Below are positions 59,209 to 64,000 of a stretch of DNA of 64,000 nt, in pieces; positions within the stretch are counted from its first letter, which is position 1, and the number at the start of each line of letters is the position of its first letter. The stretch covers positions 1-64,000 of the forward strand of contig NZ_MVHJ01000006.1 in assembly GCF_002086115.1 (NCBI RefSeq). Reading direction: 5' to 3'. The notes below the pieces were generated by a model that was given only the letters and a program-made list of their open reading frames with translations, ran no database searches and was not told the origin of the DNA. This DNA comes from Mycolicibacterium bacteremicum. Lineage in GTDB: Bacteria > Actinomycetota > Actinomycetes > Mycobacteriales > Mycobacteriaceae. The position numbers and the translations under genes were made by a program.

Positions 59209-60594
59209 CTAACGGGTTGCCCGCCAACGCTTCCGGGTTGCGGCGATGGCCCGCCCGGCGATCCGATGGGGCTGACCGTTCGCCAGGTCGATGATCGAGT
59301 CCGCGACCGACCAGGACATCTTGCCGTCGCTCATCACGACCATCTGCGCAACGCTCTGATAGGCGGCCATGCCGACGAACATCGCCACCTCACGGTCATT
59401 GGTGGCCGTCTTCCTGGCCTGCCTGGCCACGACGCGGTTGAGCAACCGCCCCACCCGTGAGGCGGCGAGATCCTGCAGCGTGGACTCGCGCGTGAAGTGC
59501 GCGCGCGAGGGCGGGGGCACCTCGGCAGCCGGCACGGGCGGCGGAGCCGGCACCAGCCGGGTCGCGACCGCGGGAAGGTCGGAATAGCCGATGATGCCCG
59601 GCCGCGCGGCGACGACCGCCGGGATCGCGTTGACGACCGGCATGGCCGTGATCACCGAACCGATGCCGACCATCTCGTCCATGGTCATCGAACCGAACTC
59701 CGGAAGCACCCCGGCCTTCAGGGTGACGTTGGGGTGGCCGCGAACCTCGATTTCGTAAGCCATCGCAATATCCCATGCGGGCGTCAGGTCAGGGGTGATC
59801 GTCCACTTCACCGCGGTCTCGAGCACGTCCAACCCGCCGACCGATCCGATCCAGCGGGCGTAGATACCAGCGACGGTGCCGGCGCGAACATCACGCCCCG
59901 GAATGTCGAGATCCTTAGCCGCATAGGCGAAATCGACATCGCAGCGAATACCGTCCAGCGACAGACCCAGCAGCTCGGCCAGCGCCTCGCAGGTGTCCCC
60001 GAACGGGATGGTGGCATGCGCGATATCCGCTGCGTGGTTCGCATCCCCGGCCGGACGCCCCCACCCGAGCTCGTCCTGGTTCGCATCCCCGGCCCACGGC
60101 CCGATATCAAAAGACTCGAGAATGCTCACGTAGTTGGCAGTACGGCACACGTTGGTCGCGATCGACGCCAGATACTGCACGTATCCGGGGTTCACGCCGC
60201 TGCCGAACATGCTGGCGCCACCCTCGATGGCCGCGGCCTCGATCCGCGCGCGACTCTCCTCGCCATATGCGCGCCCGGTCATGAAGTGTGCCGTCGTCGC
60301 CACATTGATGCCGGCGCGAAGCAGCGTCACCAGATGGTCGATGTCGGGGTGCAACGGCATGTAGACAACGCAGTCCGGCTTCAGCGCGAGGATCTCCTCG
60401 ATGCTATCGGTGGCCGAGACACCGAGTCTGCGGTCGAGTCCGCACAACTCTCCGAGGTCCCTGCCCACCTTGTCGGCGCTGTAGGCGTATACGCCGACGA
60501 GCTCCAGGCCGGGGCGCTCCAGAATGCCCTTCACCGCCTCACGCGAGATGTTGCCGGTGGTCCATTGCACCAGGCGGATCGGGGTATCGGTCAC
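59209..60594 (-). CDS. DapB-like NAD(P)H-dependent dehydrogenase
   Basis: 461 residues from GTG at 60594, with GGAG six bases upstream. The N-terminal Rossmann region (IRLVQWTTGNISREAVKGIL, VGVYAYSADKVGRDLGEL, DCVVYMPLHPDIDHLVTLLR) and the second domain (FGSGVNPGYVQYLASIATNV, GHPNVTLKAGVLPE) are those of the dihydrodipicolinate-reductase-like, amine-dehydrogenase-like family. An additional 100-residue tail (HFTRESTLQDLAASRVGRLL, AAYQSVAQMVVMSDGKMSW) is rare. The gene is divergent from the BVMO operon and shares its regulatory gap. Confidence 0.82.
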   Translation of the reverse strand: MTDTPIRLVQWTTGNISREAVKGILERPGLELVGVYAYSADKVGRDLGELCGLDRRLGVSATDSIEEILALKPDCVVYMPLHPDIDHLVTLLRAGINVATTAHFMTGRAYGEESRARIEAAAIEGGASMFGSGVNPGYVQYLASIATNVCRTANYVSILESFDIGPWAGDANQDELGWGRPAGDANHAADIAHATIPFGDTCEALAELLGLSLDGIRCDVDFAYAAKDLDIPGRDVRAGTVAGIYARWIGSVGGLDVLETAVKWTITPDLTPAWDIAMAYEIEVRGHPNVTLKAGVLPEFGSMTMDEMVGIGSVITAMPVVNAIPAVVAARPGIIGYSDLPAVATRLVPAPPPVPAAEVPPPSRAHFTRESTLQDLAASRVGRLLNRVVARQARKTATNDREVAMFVGMAAYQSVAQMVVMSDGKMSWSVADSIIDLANGQPHRIAGRAIAATRKRWRATR

Positions 60595-60672
60595 TGAGCA
60601 CTCCAGGGGTCGAGGTGTCCGGGGTGGCAACCACGCCGCTGGTTGCACACAACGCGGAGCCTACCCCTAGAC

Positions 60673-60735
60673 CTTTACAAGACTGGCATACTCTGTAAAC
60701 ATGACACTCCATACGTTCACTGGACACACCGTCCA
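60673..60735. promoter_or_regulatory. Two inverted repeats in the BVMO divergent control region
   Basis: TTTACA-N14-TGTAAA (60673-60698) and CTGGAC-N5-GTCCAG (60719-60735) lie between the divergent DapB-like and BVMO genes. TTTACA could be a -35 element for the BVMO operon, and the second repeat is a good TetR operator candidate for the regulator at 62564. Confidence 0.5.
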
Positions 60736-60755
60736 GCGAGTTGGGAGCGCCAGCG

Positions 60756-62567
60756 ATGTCACCGGGCCCGCAGCCACCGGAGTACGACGCCGCCTGGGTA
60801 CGCGCCAAGTACGACGCCGAGCGCGTGAAACGGCTCAGAGCCGCCGGCGTCGATCAATACATCGAGGTCACCGCCGACTTCTCGCACTACGCCGATGACC
60901 CCTACACCGAACGCGTCGAGCGGGAGCCACAAACAGACCACACCACGGTCCTCATCATCGGCGGCGGCCTCGGCAGCCTGATCGCCGCGGCCCGCCTTCG
61001 CGAGAGCGGGATCGACGACATCCGCATGGTCGACACCGCCGGTGACTTCGGCGGCACCTGGTACTGGAACCGCTACCCCGGCGCCCAGTGCGATATCGAG
61101 TCATACATCTACCTGCCACTGCTCGAAGAAATGAACTACATCCCCAGCGAGCGCTACGCCCACGCCCCGGAGATCCGACATCACCTGCAGGCCATCGCCC
61201 GCCATTACGACCTGTACCGCAACGCACTGCTGCAGACCACCGTCACCGGCATGACGTGGAACGACGACGCCAAACACTGGCACGTCACGACCGATCGGCA
61301 CGACCAGCTGACCGCCAACCTGGTCGCCGTCTCCCCCGGCTCGCTGACCCGCCCGAAGCTACCCGGCATTCCCGGCATCGACGAGTTCGCCGGCCACACC
61401 TTCCACACCAGCCGCTGGGACTACACCTACACCGGCGGTGATGAATCCGGCGGCCTGACCAGACTGCGCGACAAACGGGTCGGCATCATCGGCACCGGCG
61501 CCACCGGACTGCAGTGCATCCCGCACCTGGGGCGAAACGCACAGCATCTCTACGTCTTTCAACGCACCCCCAGCACCGTCGCCGAACGCGACAACCGCCC
61601 CACCGATCCCGATTGGGCGCAGAACCTGTCCCCGGGCTGGCAGCGCGAGCGGATGGAGAACTTCACCCGCGTCACCTGCGGTGTCGAGATGGACCTCGAC
61701 CTCACCGACGACGGCTGGACCCGCAACGCGCTCGAACTCACCGACCCCGCGGTGGCCCGGGAAACCCGACGCCTCGGCCAGGATATGACACCCGGGGAGA
61801 TCGCCGAGTTCCTCTACCGCGCCGACTTCGAGGTGATGGAACGCCTGCGCCACCGCATCAGCACCATCGTCACCGATCCGGCCACCGCCGAGGCGCTCAA
61901 GCCCTGGTTCAAACTGATGTGCAAACGACCCGGCTATCACGACGACTACCTGCCGACATTCAACCGGGCCAACGTCACTCTGGTCGACACCGACGGCCGC
62001 GGCGTCGAACGCTTCACCACCACCGGCGCGGTCGTCGACGACACCGAGTACGAACTCGACGCGCTGATCTTCGCGACCGGATTCGAGGTCGGCACCGAAT
62101 TCACCCGTCGCATCGGCTTCGAGATCACCGGCCGTGACAACCTGAGACTGAGCGACAAGTGGGCCAAAGGCATGCGCACCCTGCACGGACTGCAGACCCA
62201 CGGCTTCCCCAACTGTTTCTTCCTCGGCTACACCCAGTCCGGGGTCTCGCCCAACTACACCCACACCGCCGAGGAACGGGCCCACCACTTCGCCTACCTG
62301 GCCCGCCAATGGGCACAACGAGGCGCCGCGACCATCGAGGCCACCGCCGAGGCCGAGTCGCAGTGGTTGGCCGCCATGGACGAATCGACGGTCATCCCGA
62401 AGGCGTTCTTCCAGGACTGCACCCCCAGCTATCTCAGCTCTGAAGGCGCGCAGGACAATCCGCACGGCATGCTGTCCTCGAACTTCGGCGGCAAACCGAC
62501 GGAGTTCTTCGACATGTTGGCCGAATGGCGCGCCGCGGGACGGCTCGACGGGGTCGAACTGGCATGA
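60756..62567 (+). CDS. Baeyer-Villiger-type flavin monooxygenase
   Basis: 603 residues from the ATG at 60756. FAD motif IIGGGLGSL near 67-75, the BVMO fingerprint FAGHTFHTSRWD at 211-222 (F-x-G-x3-H-x3-W-D), and NADP motif GTGATG at 246-251. It should insert one oxygen next to a ketone carbon, using NADPH and O2, or oxidise N or S. The N-terminal 60 residues (YDAAWVRAKYDAERVKRL) match the cyclododecanone/cyclopentadecanone type. It forms an operon with TetR and a luciferase-like monooxygenase. Confidence 0.92.
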   Translation: MSPGPQPPEYDAAWVRAKYDAERVKRLRAAGVDQYIEVTADFSHYADDPYTERVEREPQTDHTTVLIIGGGLGSLIAAARLRESGIDDIRMVDTAGDFGGTWYWNRYPGAQCDIESYIYLPLLEEMNYIPSERYAHAPEIRHHLQAIARHYDLYRNALLQTTVTGMTWNDDAKHWHVTTDRHDQLTANLVAVSPGSLTRPKLPGIPGIDEFAGHTFHTSRWDYTYTGGDESGGLTRLRDKRVGIIGTGATGLQCIPHLGRNAQHLYVFQRTPSTVAERDNRPTDPDWAQNLSPGWQRERMENFTRVTCGVEMDLDLTDDGWTRNALELTDPAVARETRRLGQDMTPGEIAEFLYRADFEVMERLRHRISTIVTDPATAEALKPWFKLMCKRPGYHDDYLPTFNRANVTLVDTDGRGVERFTTTGAVVDDTEYELDALIFATGFEVGTEFTRRIGFEITGRDNLRLSDKWAKGMRTLHGLQTHGFPNCFFLGYTQSGVSPNYTHTAEERAHHFAYLARQWAQRGAATIEATAEAESQWLAAMDESTVIPKAFFQDCTPSYLSSEGAQDNPHGMLSSNFGGKPTEFFDMLAEWRAAGRLDGVELA

Positions 62568-63142
62568 CCGCCAAGCTCACCATGCGCGACCGGCACCGCC
62601 TGCTGACCCGCGAGCACATCCAGGCCGCCGCACTGGAGGCCTTCGCCGAGCGCGGCTACGTCGCGGTCACCATCGACGACATCGTCAGCCGCGCCGGCAT
62701 CGGCCGAGCCACCTTCTATCTGCACTACGACAGCAAGGCCGCCGTGTTGCGCGAGCTGCGCGACACCCGGATGGCGTTCTGGCAGTGGCAGGACGCACCG
62801 AAAGGCGGGCCGCGCGGCCGCCCGTCGATCCGCGCGTTCTTCGAGAAGGTCGTCGACTTCTACACCTCCGCGCCCGAGCTCTACACCGCCCTGCACCAGG
62901 CCCGCGCGGCCGACCCGGAGTTCGCGGCGGCCCACCGGGCCACGATGGAGGACACCATCGGCGAGTGGATTCGCACCGGTGCGATGCCCGGCGCCACCGA
63001 GGATCAGCTGCGCCTGGCCATCGCGATGATGTACACGATGGTCGACTCCTTCATGCACCTGTGGTTGGTCGACGGCTGGTCTTTGGACCGCGACGCCGCC
63101 ATCACCGCCATGACCGACGCCCTGCACGCCACCATGCGCTGA
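62564..63142 (+). CDS. TetR/AcrR family transcriptional regulator
   Basis: 192 residues; the start overlaps the BVMO stop (ATGA). Helix-turn-helix at 18-62 (HIQAAALEAFAERGYVAVTI, DDIVSRAGIGRATFYLHYDSK). The C-terminal half (FFEKVVDFYTSAPELYTAL, AIAMMYTMVDSFMHLWLVDG) is of a ligand-binding type with aromatic residues. As a middle gene of the operon it probably autoregulates through the repeats at 60673-60735, induced by a ketone or ring compound. Confidence 0.92.
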   Translation: MTAKLTMRDRHRLLTREHIQAAALEAFAERGYVAVTIDDIVSRAGIGRATFYLHYDSKAAVLRELRDTRMAFWQWQDAPKGGPRGRPSIRAFFEKVVDFYTSAPELYTALHQARAADPEFAAAHRATMEDTIGEWIRTGAMPGATEDQLRLAIAMMYTMVDSFMHLWLVDGWSLDRDAAITAMTDALHATMR

Positions 63143-63166
63143 GGCGCACCTAGCTACGGAGACGCC

Positions 63167-64000
63167 ATGCCGGACAAGCGATATCTGCACCTGAACCTGG
63201 TTGCCAACGACATCAACCTGCACCAGGGCGCGTACAAATACGAGCAGGCACAAGCCATCCCGGAGCGCAGCACCTTCGAACGCCTCATCGAGTACGGCAC
63301 GTTCGGCGACGAAGGGTTGTTCACCGCGCTGTTCGTCGGCGACATCCCCGGCCTCAACGGCTCCCCCGCCTTCGACGGCGGTCCCGCCGAACCGATCACC
63401 GCGCTGACCGCGATCGCCCAACACACCCGACACGTCGGCCTGATCGCCACCGCGTCGACCACGTTCTACGACCCGTACAACCTGGCCCGCCTGCTGGCCT
63501 CACTGGATCAGGCGAGCGACGGCAGGGCCGGTTACAACGCCGTCACCTCGGTGATCGACCAGTTCGCGCTGAACTACAGCCTGACCGGGCATCTGGACCG
63601 GGAGGCCCGCTACGATCGCGCCGACGAGTTCCTCCAGGTGCTGCGCGCCCTGTGGAACAACCGATCGCTGCGCCGCGACGCCGACGGCCTCACCCGGTTC
63701 TATGCCGATCCGATCAACCACCGGGGCAACCTCTTTCAGGTCGAAGGCGCGCTGAACATCGCGCCCAGCCGGCAGGGCAGGCCGCTGATCGCCCAGGCCG
63801 GCGGATCCGGAGCAGGTGTGCGGGTGGCGGCCAAGCACGCCGAAATGGTGTTCACCAACTCATCCACCCGTGACAGTGCGGCCGAGTACCGGGCCAACCT
63901 GGACAAGGCCCTCATGGAGCAAGGCCGCACCCCCGGTTCGGTGCCGGCCATCCCGGGCCTCATCCCGTACGTCGCCCGCACCGCCACCGAAGCCGACGAG
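63167..64000 (+). CDS. Luciferase-like FMN-dependent monooxygenase, 5' part
   Basis: Runs off the right edge; 278 residues are seen from the ATG at 63167 (GGAG upstream). The start and following (LHLNLVANDINLHQGAYKY, TALTAIAQHTRHVGLIATAS, NLARLLASLDQASDGRAGYN, ALNIAPSRQGRPLIAQAGGS) match the NtaA/SnaA/DszA branch of the luciferase-like family, typically about 440-460 residues. These use FMNH2 supplied by a partner reductase to open or oxygenate substrates such as nitrilotriacetate or sulfones. The partner may follow outside the window. Confidence 0.9.
   Translation, partial: MPDKRYLHLNLVANDINLHQGAYKYEQAQAIPERSTFERLIEYGTFGDEGLFTALFVGDIPGLNGSPAFDGGPAEPITALTAIAQHTRHVGLIATASTTFYDPYNLARLLASLDQASDGRAGYNAVTSVIDQFALNYSLTGHLDREARYDRADEFLQVLRALWNNRSLRRDADGLTRFYADPINHRGNLFQVEGALNIAPSRQGRPLIAQAGGSGAGVRVAAKHAEMVFTNSSTRDSAAEYRANLDKALMEQGRTPGSVPAIPGLIPYVARTATEADE

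Noticed and set aside
1..64000. tRNA genes, rRNA, CRISPR arrays, intact insertion sequences or prophage genes
   Set aside because: None was recognisable by reading; no transposase, integrase or regularly spaced repeats were seen. A tRNA or CRISPR scan by program would settle it.

Overview
The window looks like chromosome of a fast-growing mycobacterium (Mycolicibacterium-like). The reasons are: very high GC with GTG starts and overlapping stop/start codons; two 13E12-type (DUF222/HNH) genes, one of them behind a LexA-like box; a secreted cutinase; many ANTAR, STAS and SpoIIE proteins; DUF5994 and DUF3297 proteins; several mycobacterial SigF-type promoters (GTTT-N15/16-GGGTAN); and a CIRCE element. 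The assignment is by family content only. No tRNA, rRNA, CRISPR array or intact insertion sequence was seen.

Layout. 0-5.8 kb: end of a 13E12 gene, a CsbD-like stress protein, a LysA-like fragment protein, PAS-ANTAR, Hsp20 with CIRCE, an SDR, a STAS protein and a membrane metallophosphoesterase. 5.8-10.2 kb: SDRs, a TetR regulator with twin palindromic operators, and hydroxypyruvate isomerase-like metabolism. 10.2-19 kb: envelope and stress genes (coiled-coil protein plus second CsbD, APC permease, YihY/BrkB, small proteins), then EAL-DICT, a membrane GGDEF and GAF-ANTAR. 19-25.8 kb: TetR / conserved unknown / PEP-synthase-like phosphotransferase (resembling rifampin phosphotransferase), a ZIP transporter, and an unusual methylenetetrahydrofolate-reductase-like protein with a methyltransferase.

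25.8-34.7 kb is the most remarkable part, a dense partner-switching island. It holds GAF-ANTAR; a 1384-residue protein joining histidine kinase, receiver, PAS, PP2C phosphatase and RsbW-like kinase domains; a STAS protein coupled to it; a free RsbW-like kinase; a GAF-coiled-coil-PP2C phosphatase; another STAS; and a further GAF-ANTAR. A VanW-like protein, a fourth STAS, a GGDEF-EAL, a second membrane GGDEF paralogue and a MEDS-ANTAR follow up to 44.5 kb. The window therefore carries five ANTAR, four STAS and four c-di-GMP proteins, suggesting linked control of general stress sigma factors, RNA antitermination and c-di-GMP.

44.7-51.4 kb: redox enzymes under divergent SigF-like promoters, HAD phosphatase, small membrane proteins, a second ZIP transporter, a formate/nitrite-type channel, cutinase and DUF3297. 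51.5-54.7 kb: a UbiD/UbiX/flavin reductase decarboxylase operon in which ubiD carries two apparent frameshifts and whose start abuts a truncated SDR, so it is probably decaying or rearranged. 54.7-64 kb: methyltransferase, two flavin monooxygenases, a complete 13E12 gene, HAD-IIA phosphatase, a DapB-like reductase, and a Baeyer-Villiger monooxygenase / TetR / luciferase-like monooxygenase catabolic operon running off the right edge.
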